Shown: positions 1-7,693 of the stretch, piece by piece
Position numbering within the stretch: the stretch's first letter is position 1
Layout of the letters: each line of letters opens with the position of its first letter
Notes under the pieces: generated by a model
Told to the model about the DNA's origin: nothing
Seen by the model: the letters and a program-made list of their open reading frames with translations, nothing else
Databases searched by the model: none
Origin: RUG11272 sp045226335
GTDB lineage: Bacteria; Bacillota; Clostridia; Christensenellales; Aristaeellaceae
NCBI GenBank assembly: GCA_045226335.1
Contig: JBGVCH010000124.1
Coordinates: 1-46,270 of the forward strand
Direction of reading: 5' to 3'
DNA: 46,270 nucleotides
Translations under genes and position numbers: made by a program

Positions 1-22
1 AACAGGTAATCCTGACACTGTC

Positions 23-57
23 CGGCAGGCGCGCATCGTTCGCGTCCTGCCGTTTTT
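23..57 (+). terminator. Rho-independent terminator of an upstream gene outside the window
   Basis: CGGCAGG at 23-29 pairs with CCTGCCG at 46-52. Extra GCG/CGC pairing lies inside the stem, and TTTTTCTT follows directly. The stem and T-run fit an intrinsic terminator for a plus-strand gene left of the window. It separates that gene from the zinc-ribbon gene at 102. Confidence 0.8.
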
Positions 58-101
58 CTTCACGCCGGACCCGGAACTTGATCAGGCAGGGGGATGAAGA
101 C

Positions 102-824
102 GTGTTCTGTAAAAACTGCGGATCACCCGTGACGGAGGGAGCGGCGACCTGCCCCTTCTGCGGTGTCGCGGTGACCGGCCCCGAGGCGCGCAGCAAACGC
201 ATCTATGTCCGGCCCGATTACTGCTGCCTTTGCGGCAAACCGCTGACCGAGGGCCACGCGGTGCTGTTCACCTACCAGTCCGGCGACGAGGCCCGGGTGG
301 ACCAGAACTGCTGCAACATGCTCAGCGCGCTGTACAACAGGGAAGACCCGAAGAAGATGAAGCTGGCGACGGAGGCCATCCGGGCGCGGATCCCGGACCT
401 GGACCCCGCGGTGGCGGATCACCTTCAGCCCTCCCTGCGCCAGGCAGACGAATTCCTCAGCGGCAAGACGCCGGAACAGCAGCTCTTCACAAGGGAGGTC
501 AGCCGGGAGTCGGCCCGGAAGGACGCCGCGCTGCGGGAGTCCAAAAAACGCCGCCAGCGCAGGGGGCTCAAAATCGCCCTGATCCTGACGCTGGTGATCG
601 TGCTGATCGCCCTGGGGGTGCTGATCGCCCTGGGCGTGATCCCCATCCCCGGATTGAACGGAACCGCCGGGGGTTCGGTAGAGACCATGGAGACGACGGA
701 GGGAGACGCCGGCGTGACGCCGACCCCCGCCGCGCCGTCCGTGACCATCCCTCCGCCCACGCCGACGCCGAATCCGAATCCGGATGAGCCTGTGGACATC
801 ATTGACGGTGTGGAAGTTCACTGA
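102..824 (+). CDS. Zinc-ribbon, single-pass membrane protein of unknown function
   Basis: A 240-residue protein. I start it at GTG 102 rather than TTG 78: an AGGGGG motif lies about 8 nt before 102 and the zinc ribbon then begins at residue 2. Two N-terminal Cys pairs (C3/C6 and C17/C20) form a classic zinc ribbon. A second Cys cluster follows (C41, C42, C44, C70, C71). A basic stretch of Lys and Arg precedes one hydrophobic helix at about 157-182. The tail is rich in Pro and Thr (TPTP, PPPTPTPNPNP). The layout suggests a cytoplasmic metal-binding head and an extracellular spacer tail. Such zinc-ribbon membrane proteins are common in Clostridia and have no assigned reaction. It lies 43 bp before the carbohydrate-binding gene and may share its transcript. 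Function is unknown. Confidence 0.8.
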   Translation: MFCKNCGSPVTEGAATCPFCGVAVTGPEARSKRIYVRPDYCCLCGKPLTEGHAVLFTYQSGDEARVDQNCCNMLSALYNREDPKKMKLATEAIRARIPDLDPAVADHLQPSLRQADEFLSGKTPEQQLFTREVSRESARKDAALRESKKRRQRRGLKIALILTLVIVLIALGVLIALGVIPIPGLNGTAGGSVETMETTEGDAGVTPTPAAPSVTIPPPTPTPNPNPDEPVDIIDGVEVH

Positions 825-867
825 AACAGCCGGTTCCGCACAGCGCGGGCCGTGAGGAGGAGACAAG

Positions 868-1620
868 ATGAAGAAGATCGTACTGGCAGCCCTGTGCGCC
901 TTGATGGTGCTGGCCTGCGCCGTGGCGCTAGCGGACGGCATGGTGTCCGTGCGCCTGTCGGATGACGGCTGCGAGGTTTCCGGCGGCGGGGCGGAGATCA
1001 CCGCCCGGGGCGTGAAGATCACCGCGCCGGGAGACTACCTGCTGGAAGGCGCCCTGAGCGACGGCCAGGTGGAGGTGGACTGCGCGGCCGTGGGCAAGGT
1101 GACCCTCTACCTGAACGGCGTGACGATCCACAACGCCACCGGCCCGGCCCTGCTGATCGGGCAGTGCAGCCCCCGGCTGAGCATCTCCCTGGTGGAGGGC
1201 ACCGAGAACGCCCTGTCCGACGGCACGAACCTGGTCTTCACCGACGGGGACGAGCCTAACGGCGTGATCTTCAGCAAGAGCGACCTGACCATCGAGGGCA
1301 GCGGCAGCCTGACCGTCACCAGCGGCGCCATGGACGGCATCGTCTCGAAGGATGACCTGAAGATCAAGGACGGCCGGATCACGGTGAACGCCGCGCGCCA
1401 CGGAGTGAAGGGCAAGGACTTCGTGGAGATCTCCGGCGGGACCCTGACGGTGACGGCTGGGAAGGACGGCATCAAGTCCACCAACAAGGACGATCCCGAC
1501 CGGGGTTACATCGCCATCACCGGCGGCTACATCACCCTGCGCTGCGGGGACGACGCCCTGGCGTACATCACCACCTGCACGGTGGAGGAGTGTACGCTGC
1601 GCCTGGAGGTCACCAACTGA
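868..1620 (+). CDS. Secreted Cthe_2159-like carbohydrate-binding beta-helix protein
   Basis: A 250-residue protein with a signal peptide (MKK, a hydrophobic core, cleavage near ALA-DG at about residue 23). The rest is a run of short beta-strand repeats with Gly-Gly turns, such as EISGGTLTVTAG, AITGGYITL and DGIVSKDDLKIKDG. This is the pattern of the carbohydrate-binding domain family named after Cthe_2159 of Clostridium thermocellum, which has a polysaccharide-lyase-like beta-helix and binds cellulose and pectin-type polymers. The protein is short for that family and ends soon after the ALAYITTCTVEEC segment, so it may be a minimal binding module. A GAGGAG site precedes the ATG. A bidirectional terminator follows at 1640. 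The role as a surface polysaccharide binder is inferred from family resemblance; no catalytic residues were identified. Confidence 0.75.
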   Translation: MKKIVLAALCALMVLACAVALADGMVSVRLSDDGCEVSGGGAEITARGVKITAPGDYLLEGALSDGQVEVDCAAVGKVTLYLNGVTIHNATGPALLIGQCSPRLSISLVEGTENALSDGTNLVFTDGDEPNGVIFSKSDLTIEGSGSLTVTSGAMDGIVSKDDLKIKDGRITVNAARHGVKGKDFVEISGGTLTVTAGKDGIKSTNKDDPDRGYIAITGGYITLRCGDDALAYITTCTVEECTLRLEVTN

Positions 1621-1639
1621 ATCGAAAAACACGCACGAC

Positions 1640-1664
1640 AAAAGGGCAGGAGCGCTGCCCTTTT
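1640..1664. terminator. Bidirectional terminator between convergent genes
   Basis: AAAAGGGCAG at 1640-1649 pairs perfectly with CTGCCCTTTT at 1655-1664 around a 5-nt loop. The A-tract and T-tract make it work in both directions. It serves the carbohydrate-binding gene (plus) and the histidine phosphatase (minus). Confidence 0.88.
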
Positions 1665-1673
1665 CGCTTGGCG

Positions 1674-2327
1674 TCATTCCCGGACGTGCGCCATGTCGTT
1701 GAACAGTTCGATCCGCGGGTGAACGTATTCGCCAAAGCGGACCGGGAACTCCAGGATGATGACGGAGGTGAGGCCGTAGGGGAGGACCGTGCAGACCAGA
1801 GGGAAGGGCAGGGACAGCAGATGGGCCAGCGCGCAGGCGCCGCTGCCGCCGTGGCTGAAGACGGCGACGGTTTTTTCTTCGCCGGCTGTGCAGAGGTAGC
1901 GGCGTCCCTCATGCCGGTAGCCCTGGGCGGCGGTGAATTCGTCGATGCGGGCCGCCACGTGGTCGCACGCCTTTGTCACCGGGTTGTCCCGGAAGAAGGG
2001 GTGCTGCCGCCAGTCCTGCCGCGCGAAATCGAAGTTGTCCTCGTCGTACATCCGGCTGCTGAGGGTCCAGGGATGGCCGTCGTCCGGCACCTCCGGGCCG
2101 CCCCAGACCACCTCGCGCATGAAGTCCAGCGTCCGCACCGGCAGCCCCAGGCGCCCGGCGGTGTAAGACGCGGTCTCCGCGGCCCGGCCCATGGGGGAGG
2201 CGTAGACCTCCGAGATGCCCTCCCGGGCCAGCCGCTCCGCCACGGCCTCCGCCTGCCGCCGCCCGGCGTCCGTCAGACAGTCCCTCGCGTAGTCCGGCTC
2301 GCCGTGCCGGACAAAAATCATCCGCAT
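1674..2327 (-). CDS. Histidine phosphatase family protein (phosphoglycerate mutase-like)
   Basis: A 217-residue protein opening with MRMIFVRHGEPDY, which carries the RHG signature whose His is phosphorylated in this superfamily. Other family marks are the YASPMGRAAETA segment and a late FSHGG segment with the second catalytic His. I chose ATG 2327 because an AAGGGGGG site lies 7 nt upstream; ATG 2333 would sit 1 nt from it. The family removes phosphate from small sugars, cofactor precursors or proteins, and the substrate cannot be told from sequence. It is cytoplasmic with no signal peptide. It is transcribed alone from its own promoter, divergent from the CE15 esterase gene. Confidence 0.9.
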   Translation of the reverse strand: MRMIFVRHGEPDYARDCLTDAGRRQAEAVAERLAREGISEVYASPMGRAAETASYTAGRLGLPVRTLDFMREVVWGGPEVPDDGHPWTLSSRMYDEDNFDFARQDWRQHPFFRDNPVTKACDHVAARIDEFTAAQGYRHEGRRYLCTAGEEKTVAVFSHGGSGACALAHLLSLPFPLVCTVLPYGLTSVIILEFPVRFGEYVHPRIELFNDMAHVRE

Positions 2328-2360
2328 CGTCATGCCCCCCTTGTCGCTTCCGATGGGCAG

Positions 2361-2389
2361 AGTATACCACATCTTTTTTCCGGCGTAAA
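2361..2389 (-). promoter_or_regulatory. Sigma-A promoter for the histidine phosphatase gene
   Basis: Read on the minus strand, TTTACG (2389-2384), a 17-nt spacer and TATACT (2366-2361). The -10 is preceded by TGTGG, an extended -10. It lies about 35 nt before the start codon. Confidence 0.75.
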
Positions 2390-2402
2390 CCGTCGGAATC
2401 GG

Positions 2403-2431
2403 TTGTCCGGAGGCCGGGGATGTGATACACT
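2403..2431 (+). promoter_or_regulatory. Sigma-A promoter for the CE15 esterase gene
   Basis: TTGTCC (2403-2408), a 17-nt spacer and TACACT (2426-2431), with TGTGA just before the -10. It is back to back with the minus-strand promoter at 2361-2389, so the two genes are divergent and could share control. Confidence 0.7.
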
Positions 2432-2492
2432 GCCTGTGAACAGAGGACGGAAAAAGAAACGGCACGACGCCGGAGGGCGGAACGGAGGAAAC

Positions 2493-3776
2493 ATGCTGAA
2501 ACGATGGGAGACGCCACCCGTGGCCGCGGCGGAGGGGACCGGATTTCCCGCGCCGGCCGCGCTGCCGGAGATCGACGGTCTGCCCGAGCTCATGCGCCTG
2601 GACGACGGGACCCCGGTGACGACGGCGTCGGACTGGGAAAAGCGCCGGGCGGAACTGCTGGCCCTCTACAGCGAGTACATGTACGGGTGGTGGCCGGATC
2701 CCGCCGGAGAGACAGTGGCCTGGGGCCTGGACGCCGAGCCGGTGACCGGCGGCGCCCTGCTGAGGATCACGGTCACCGCGGGTGGGAGGGAAGCCGCCTT
2801 CTCCGTGCTGGCGGTGCGGCCGGAGGGGGATGCGCCGGCGGGCGGCTTTCCCTGGTACCTGGAGTACATGCCCTGGCACTACCGGGACTGGTTCACCGGG
2901 GAATGGGTGACGGCGGTGCCTGCCAACTGCGCCTGTGCGGCCTCCAGGAGCTATGCGGGCATCAGTTACGACTGCTCTCAGGTTGCCCTGGACTCGGCCG
3001 CCTTTGAGGGAGCTTTCTACACGCTGTATCCCTACGATCCTGCCGATCCGCGAAAACAGAGGGGGACGCTGCTGGCCTGGGCCTGGGGCGTCAGCAAGGT
3101 CATCGACGCCCTGGAGGCCGGCGCCGGCGCGGCCCTGGGCATCAACCCGGCCCTGTCGGTGGTGGGCGGCGTCTCCCGCTACGGGAAGAGCGCGGCTGTG
3201 GCGGCGGTGTATGAGCCCCGGATCCGGGTGGCGGTGCCCTCCTGCTCCGGGGCTGGAGGCGTGGCGGTCTACCGCATGGGCAACGAGGGCAAGACCTACG
3301 ACCTGACGAGCCTCGGCGGCAGCGCGGCTTGGGTGAACGAGTCGCGGAACGAGCCCTTCGGCAACCTCCGGGGCGGCGAGGGATACTGGTTCTGCGGGAA
3401 TTTCGGGAAGATCCGCGGCGTGCGGAACCTGCCGGTGGACCAGCACATGCTCTGCGCCCTGGCGGCGGCCCCGGAACGGCACCTCATCATCGTGACGGGC
3501 ATCGAGTCCGAGGGCTGGAACAACACCGAGGGCCAGTGCCTGGCCTATGCCGCCGCGAAGCCCGCCTGGGCGCTGCAGGACTGCGGGGATCAGCTCCGGA
3601 TGCTGATCCATCTCAACGGCCACGCGATCCTGCCGGAGGACATCCGCCTGATCCTGGACTACTGCGACGCGAAGCTTCTGGGCCGGGACGCCCCTGTGGC
3701 GCCCATGGACGGGGCCCTGTTCCTGGTGGAGAACCGGGACGTGCTGGACCCGCTCTTCGGGCCGTATCTACGCTGA
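2493..3776 (+). CDS. CE15-type glucuronoyl esterase-like alpha/beta hydrolase
   Basis: A 427-residue protein. Start ATG 2493 follows GGAGG at 2484-2488. Residues 226-232 read GVSRYGK, the serine elbow (G-x-S-R-x-G-K) typical of carbohydrate esterase family 15, with Ser228 as predicted nucleophile. The DQHML motif near residues 316-320 supplies the predicted catalytic His318. CE15 enzymes cut the ester between lignin alcohols and 4-O-methyl-glucuronic acid on xylan. No signal peptide or membrane helix is visible, so this one appears cytoplasmic and may act on imported glucuronoyl-oligosaccharide esters rather than on intact wall. It has its own promoter and lies near other carbohydrate-active genes. 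Family membership is a strong motif match; substrate is inferred. Confidence 0.83.
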   Translation: MLKRWETPPVAAAEGTGFPAPAALPEIDGLPELMRLDDGTPVTTASDWEKRRAELLALYSEYMYGWWPDPAGETVAWGLDAEPVTGGALLRITVTAGGREAAFSVLAVRPEGDAPAGGFPWYLEYMPWHYRDWFTGEWVTAVPANCACAASRSYAGISYDCSQVALDSAAFEGAFYTLYPYDPADPRKQRGTLLAWAWGVSKVIDALEAGAGAALGINPALSVVGGVSRYGKSAAVAAVYEPRIRVAVPSCSGAGGVAVYRMGNEGKTYDLTSLGGSAAWVNESRNEPFGNLRGGEGYWFCGNFGKIRGVRNLPVDQHMLCALAAAPERHLIIVTGIESEGWNNTEGQCLAYAAAKPAWALQDCGDQLRMLIHLNGHAILPEDIRLILDYCDAKLLGRDAPVAPMDGALFLVENRDVLDPLFGPYLR

Positions 3777-3874
3777 ATGTCCATCACAATACGACAGTAT
3801 TGCGATCACGATGAGTGAAAATGCTCCACATTTTACAGTAAAGGGGCCCAAAGACAAGAGGAGGGGGATTTGCC

Positions 3875-6508
3875 GTGAGATCTCCGCTGAAGCGCCTTCC
3901 GGCACTGCTTTTGTGCCTGTGCCTGGCCTGCGCCGCCCTGGCTGCCCTGGCGGAGGAGCCGGACTGGGATCCGGAGATGGCCGAACTGGCTTTCCGCTAT
4001 ATGACGGATCCGGCTCTCATCACCTTGGACGAGGACGGGCAGGTCCTTCAGGTCAACGGCCATGACCGCCGCTCCGTCCATGGGATCTATTACGACAAGG
4101 GGCAGCGGGAAGAATTCGGCTTTGACGTGGAATTCCTGGACTACCCCTTCTGGGAGCCTTCCACGGTCTACGACGGCAACCTGGCGGTGATGTCCCTGGG
4201 CATGGCCCTGAGCGCCAGCCGCCCCGTGAGCGCCTCCTACGAGGATCCCGCCGCGAACCTGCAGTCCTTCCTGACGGAGGCGGGGTTCACGGACATCCGC
4301 AAGGACGACTACTCGAAGGTGCCCACCATGTACACGGTCTCCACCGCCATGGGTCAGCGGACCATGGAGGCGGAGGGGGAGGAGCCCTTCACCCTCATCG
4401 CCATCGGCGTCTGCGGGAGCAACTACCAGAACGAGTGGCAGTCCAACATGACCCCCGGGGACGGGGATGTGCACGAGGGCTTTCTGGCCGCGTCCCAGCT
4501 GGTGCTGGACCGGCTGGCGGGCTACATCGCCGCCCGGGGCATCAAGGGCCGGATCAAGGTCTGGATCTCCGGCTTCAGCCGAGCCGCGGCGGTAGCCAAC
4601 CTGACGGCGGCAGCCCTCACCGACACCGGCTGGCTGGCCAAGGAGGACGTCTACGCCTACACCTTCGCCACACCGGCCGCGGTGCACGATCCGCCGACGG
4701 AAGGCTATGAGCACATCTGGAACATCATCTGCCCAACGGACCCGGTGCCCCAGGTGATGCCGGCGGACTGGGGCTATGGCCGCTATGGAAAGGATTGCTA
4801 CCTGCCGGTGCCGGAGTTCTCCTCCTTTCTGGGCGGTTTGCTGACCAAGTCCCGGGCCGAGACGGACCGGAGTGTCTACGGCGTGGAGAACAACTACAGC
4901 CCCGAGCTGAACCTTCGCATCCGGCTGCTGATCTCTCTGCTGCTGGACGTGACGGAGAGCCGGGAGCACTTCAACGAGACCTTCCAGCCCGCGCTGGTGG
5001 GCATCATGCAGGACAAGACCCTGCCCAACACCCTCACCACCCTGCGGGAGCTGATGATCGAGCTCAAGGGAACGACCCGCGAACGGCGGGTCAATGAGGA
5101 TGAGCTGATGGATTACCTGATCCGGGTCTTCAGCGGCAGCATGACCCGCTCCGGCCTGGGCGCAAATAACCGGAACTCCGCCACGGCCATGTACCGGCTC
5201 TTCAACGAGCACAATGAAAACTCCTACCTGGCCAACATGGACTGGATCCAGTCAGGGTATTTCGAGGCGAATCTGACGACCCACTATGTGATGGTCCGGG
5301 GACCGGTGACCGTTACCATCGCCGCCGAAGGCGACAGCGGTGAACCAGAACCGTTTGCCCGGATCTGCTCGAACGGGGAGACCTGGAATCTCTTTGATGA
5401 AGACGAGGAACTGCGGTCGCAGTTCCAGGGGATGTTCTGCATGGAACGGTGCGGGGATGTCACGGTGGTGGCGGTCCCCGAGGACGTGGATTATCGCGTG
5501 ATCTGGACAGCCGAGAAGAGCGGGACCGTGACCTGCCTTCAGGTGGAGGACTCCGTCCGGGTTTCCGCCCGGTACGAGGGCGCCATGTCCGAGCCCATCC
5601 GGGTGCAGGAGGGAGACACGGGCGAGGCCTACGTGCGGGAAGACGGCGCCAACGTGCTTCCGGAGGGCTTCACGGAGAAGACCTTCGACGCCCGGGAACT
5701 GGCCCAGTTCATGGGCATCGCGTCCCTGGGGATCAACTGGCGCCTGGCGCTGACCGCGGCCGTGGCAGTGATCGGGCTGGCCATCTGTGTACTGCTGTGC
5801 GTCCTGGCCTCCAGGAAACCCTCCCGCAGAAAGCAGTACGGCTTCCTGACCTGGATGGTCCTGTGCGTCTTCGGCATGGCGGCCCTGGAGACGGAGCTGG
5901 CTTTCTGGTTCTTTGCGGAACAGCCTCTGACCCGGACCCTGTGGAAGGCCGTCATCGCGGTATGCCTGCTGTTCATCCTCTTCCGGGTGCATCCTCCGAA
6001 GGAGAACCTGCTGAAATCCCCGCTGCCCGGCCTGCTGCTGGCTTTTGCCGGGGACATGGTGATCTCGTCCCAAATCGCGGCGGGGATGGCGCTGTTCCTG
6101 CTCTGCCATCTGGCACTGATCCTCTGGTTCCAGCGCACGGCGCCCATCTCCCGGGGAAAGTGGATCCAGTGGCTGGTGGTGGCCCTGCTCTTCGGAGGGC
6201 TGATCGTGGCGCTGTCCGTCCGGAGCCTGGGCGCGTTGGGCTGGGCGGCGGCAGGGTATGCCGCGGTCCTGCTGCTGATGAACTTCTGCGCCGGCGGCCA
6301 GTCCGTCCGCGTCCGGTACAGCGCCAGGCTGTTCCTGCTGTCGGACACGCTGCTGGGGCTCTATGCCCTGCTGATGAAGACCCCGCTGGTCCACGCGGCG
6401 TACATGTTCCTCTTCTATGCCGCCCTGCTGCTGCTGGCCATCGGCGATTCCGCGCAGCAAAAAGCGGAGGCCGAACCTCCGCTGTCTGCCGTGGGCGTGT
6501 CTGCCTGA
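3875..6508 (+). CDS. Secreted lipase-like domain fused to a YhhN/lysoplasmalogenase-like membrane domain
   Basis: An 877-residue protein with a GTG start after AGGAGGGGG. A signal peptide (residues 1 to about 26, ending ALAALAEE) leads into an alpha/beta hydrolase resembling class 3 lipases: WISGFSRAAAV holds the nucleophile Ser235, and CPTDPVPQVMP holds the likely acid Asp289. A linker region of roughly 420-610 follows, then about eight hydrophobic helices from about 620 to the end. The last part resembles YhhN/TMEM86 lysoplasmalogenases: a helix with G726-D727 followed by a helix containing a His (FLLCHLALILWF), and later S823-D824 in a hydrophobic helix. YhhN enzymes hydrolyse the vinyl ether of lysoplasmalogens, lipids found in many anaerobes. 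A two-step lipid-degrading fusion is inference. The gene meets the next one tail to tail with no gap. Confidence 0.72.
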   Translation: MRSPLKRLPALLLCLCLACAALAALAEEPDWDPEMAELAFRYMTDPALITLDEDGQVLQVNGHDRRSVHGIYYDKGQREEFGFDVEFLDYPFWEPSTVYDGNLAVMSLGMALSASRPVSASYEDPAANLQSFLTEAGFTDIRKDDYSKVPTMYTVSTAMGQRTMEAEGEEPFTLIAIGVCGSNYQNEWQSNMTPGDGDVHEGFLAASQLVLDRLAGYIAARGIKGRIKVWISGFSRAAAVANLTAAALTDTGWLAKEDVYAYTFATPAAVHDPPTEGYEHIWNIICPTDPVPQVMPADWGYGRYGKDCYLPVPEFSSFLGGLLTKSRAETDRSVYGVENNYSPELNLRIRLLISLLLDVTESREHFNETFQPALVGIMQDKTLPNTLTTLRELMIELKGTTRERRVNEDELMDYLIRVFSGSMTRSGLGANNRNSATAMYRLFNEHNENSYLANMDWIQSGYFEANLTTHYVMVRGPVTVTIAAEGDSGEPEPFARICSNGETWNLFDEDEELRSQFQGMFCMERCGDVTVVAVPEDVDYRVIWTAEKSGTVTCLQVEDSVRVSARYEGAMSEPIRVQEGDTGEAYVREDGANVLPEGFTEKTFDARELAQFMGIASLGINWRLALTAAVAVIGLAICVLLCVLASRKPSRRKQYGFLTWMVLCVFGMAALETELAFWFFAEQPLTRTLWKAVIAVCLLFILFRVHPPKENLLKSPLPGLLLAFAGDMVISSQIAAGMALFLLCHLALILWFQRTAPISRGKWIQWLVVALLFGGLIVALSVRSLGALGWAAAGYAAVLLLMNFCAGGQSVRVRYSARLFLLSDTLLGLYALLMKTPLVHAAYMFLFYAALLLLAIGDSAQQKAEAEPPLSAVGVSA

Positions 6509-7471
6509 TCAGGGCCGTTCTTTCGCGTACCAGGCCTTGACCACCTGTTCCGCCTTCTTGTCCGCGATGGCGAAGCCCAGGTTGGGGCTGCGCCGGGGGA
6601 GGAAGGTGCCCCAGTCCCACCAGAAGAACCCCGCGAACCAGGGCTCGTCCCAGAGGGAGCGGAAACAGGATTCGTAGAAGTTGGCCTGCTCGTCCTCGTC
6701 GTAGGGGAATTCCCGGTGGGAGAAGTCATAGGGCATCATGGCGCAGCCCCGGGCGCTGCGGCAGCCGATCTCCATGAAGATGATCTGCTTGCCGCCGTTG
6801 GCCCGGGAGACGTCCGCCAGCTGGGCCTTGTGGCTGTCCCAGGCGGCCTTCATCTCCTCCAGGCCTGCGCCGGGGGCCGAGGCGACCCGGTAATACGCGG
6901 AGGTGCCGATGTAGTCCACCGCGTCCCACCAGGCCACGCCGGCCTCTTTGCCGTGATTGGTGTTGTACACCAGGGGTCCGTGATAGACGGCCCGGACGGC
7001 GGCGATGGTCTCCCGCCACTGGGCTTCCCGGGGTTCGGTGCCCAGCATCTCGCAGCCCACGCAGAACATCTCGCAGCCCGTCTCCTCCGCGATCTCCGCG
7101 TAGTGGCAGAGGAAGCCCCGGTAGGAGGAGAACCAGTCCCGCCAGTAATCCCCGTCGCCCCACTCCCGCTCCGGGAAGCGGATGTTGGCCCGCCAGACCC
7201 CGTCGGCGCAGTTGACCATGGGCTTCATGCAGACCTTCAGGTCCAGGGCGTGGAGCTGTTCCACGGCGGAGGCCACGTCCCGGTCCGTGACGGTGAAGCG
7301 GTAGTCCGGGCGGATCTGGGTGGCGCTGAAGGAATCCTGCATCACGGCGAAGGCCAGGGCGGCCCAGTCGCCCCCCAGGGCGGCCATCCGCTGCATGGAC
7401 AGGGCGGCTTCCGGGGTGCGGTACATGCCCCGGCGCCCGTCATAACCGTATGTATAGCCTTTGATAAACAT
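6509..7471 (-). CDS. GH113-type beta-mannanase-like glycoside hydrolase
   Basis: A 320-residue TIM-barrel protein with no signal peptide. Start ATG 7471 sits 7 nt after GGAGGT; upstream codons up to 7507 are in frame but lack a site. Two Glu residues are placed as in family 113: E141 in VGCEML (acid/base candidate) and E234 in IIFMEIG (nucleophile candidate). Trp-rich lining residues (WWDAVDYIGTSAYY, FFWWDWG) fit a sugar-binding cleft. GH113 enzymes cut beta-1,4-mannan or manno-oligosaccharides. The cytoplasmic location suggests action on imported oligosaccharides. Its stop codon abuts the stop of the convergent lipase fusion, and no hairpin terminator separates them. Family call is from motif layout; mannan specificity is inferred. 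Confidence 0.78.
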   Translation of the reverse strand: MFIKGYTYGYDGRRGMYRTPEAALSMQRMAALGGDWAALAFAVMQDSFSATQIRPDYRFTVTDRDVASAVEQLHALDLKVCMKPMVNCADGVWRANIRFPEREWGDGDYWRDWFSSYRGFLCHYAEIAEETGCEMFCVGCEMLGTEPREAQWRETIAAVRAVYHGPLVYNTNHGKEAGVAWWDAVDYIGTSAYYRVASAPGAGLEEMKAAWDSHKAQLADVSRANGGKQIIFMEIGCRSARGCAMMPYDFSHREFPYDEDEQANFYESCFRSLWDEPWFAGFFWWDWGTFLPRRSPNLGFAIADKKAEQVVKAWYAKERP

Positions 7472-7505
7472 GATATCGACCTCCGATCCCGACTCGGTGC
7501 GGCTC

Positions 7506-7534
7506 ATTATAGCCGATGCGGGTCGGAAAGTAAA
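7506..7534 (-). promoter_or_regulatory. Sigma-A promoter for the GH113-like gene
   Basis: On the minus strand, TTTACT (7534-7529), a 17-nt spacer and a perfect TATAAT (7511-7506). It is about 35 nt before the start codon. Unlike most promoters here it lacks the extended -10 TG. Confidence 0.78.
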
Positions 7535-7625
7535 GCGGTTTTTCGGCGCGCTCCCGCAGGAGGCGGGGTCGAGACGGTTGTGGAGAATTGCACTTCCCGG
7601 ACCGGATGGCCCTTTGCAGGTTTGC

Positions 7626-7654
7626 TTGACGTGCGACCGGCGGTGTGATACACT
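7626..7654 (+). promoter_or_regulatory. Sigma-A promoter for the acyltransferase gene
   Basis: TTGACG (7626-7631), a 17-nt spacer and TACACT (7649-7654), with TGTGA before the -10. The 14 bases around the -10 (TGTGATACACTGCC) also occur at the CE15 promoter (2421-2434). Confidence 0.75.
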
Positions 7655-7693
7655 GCCATCACTGCTGAGCGGAGAACTGAGGATAGTAGAAAG

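Noticed and set aside
3788..3801. Inverted repeat AATAC-GACA-GTATT as an operator before the lipase fusion gene
   Set aside because: It is short and no good -35/-10 pair could be placed near it, so an operator role cannot be supported.
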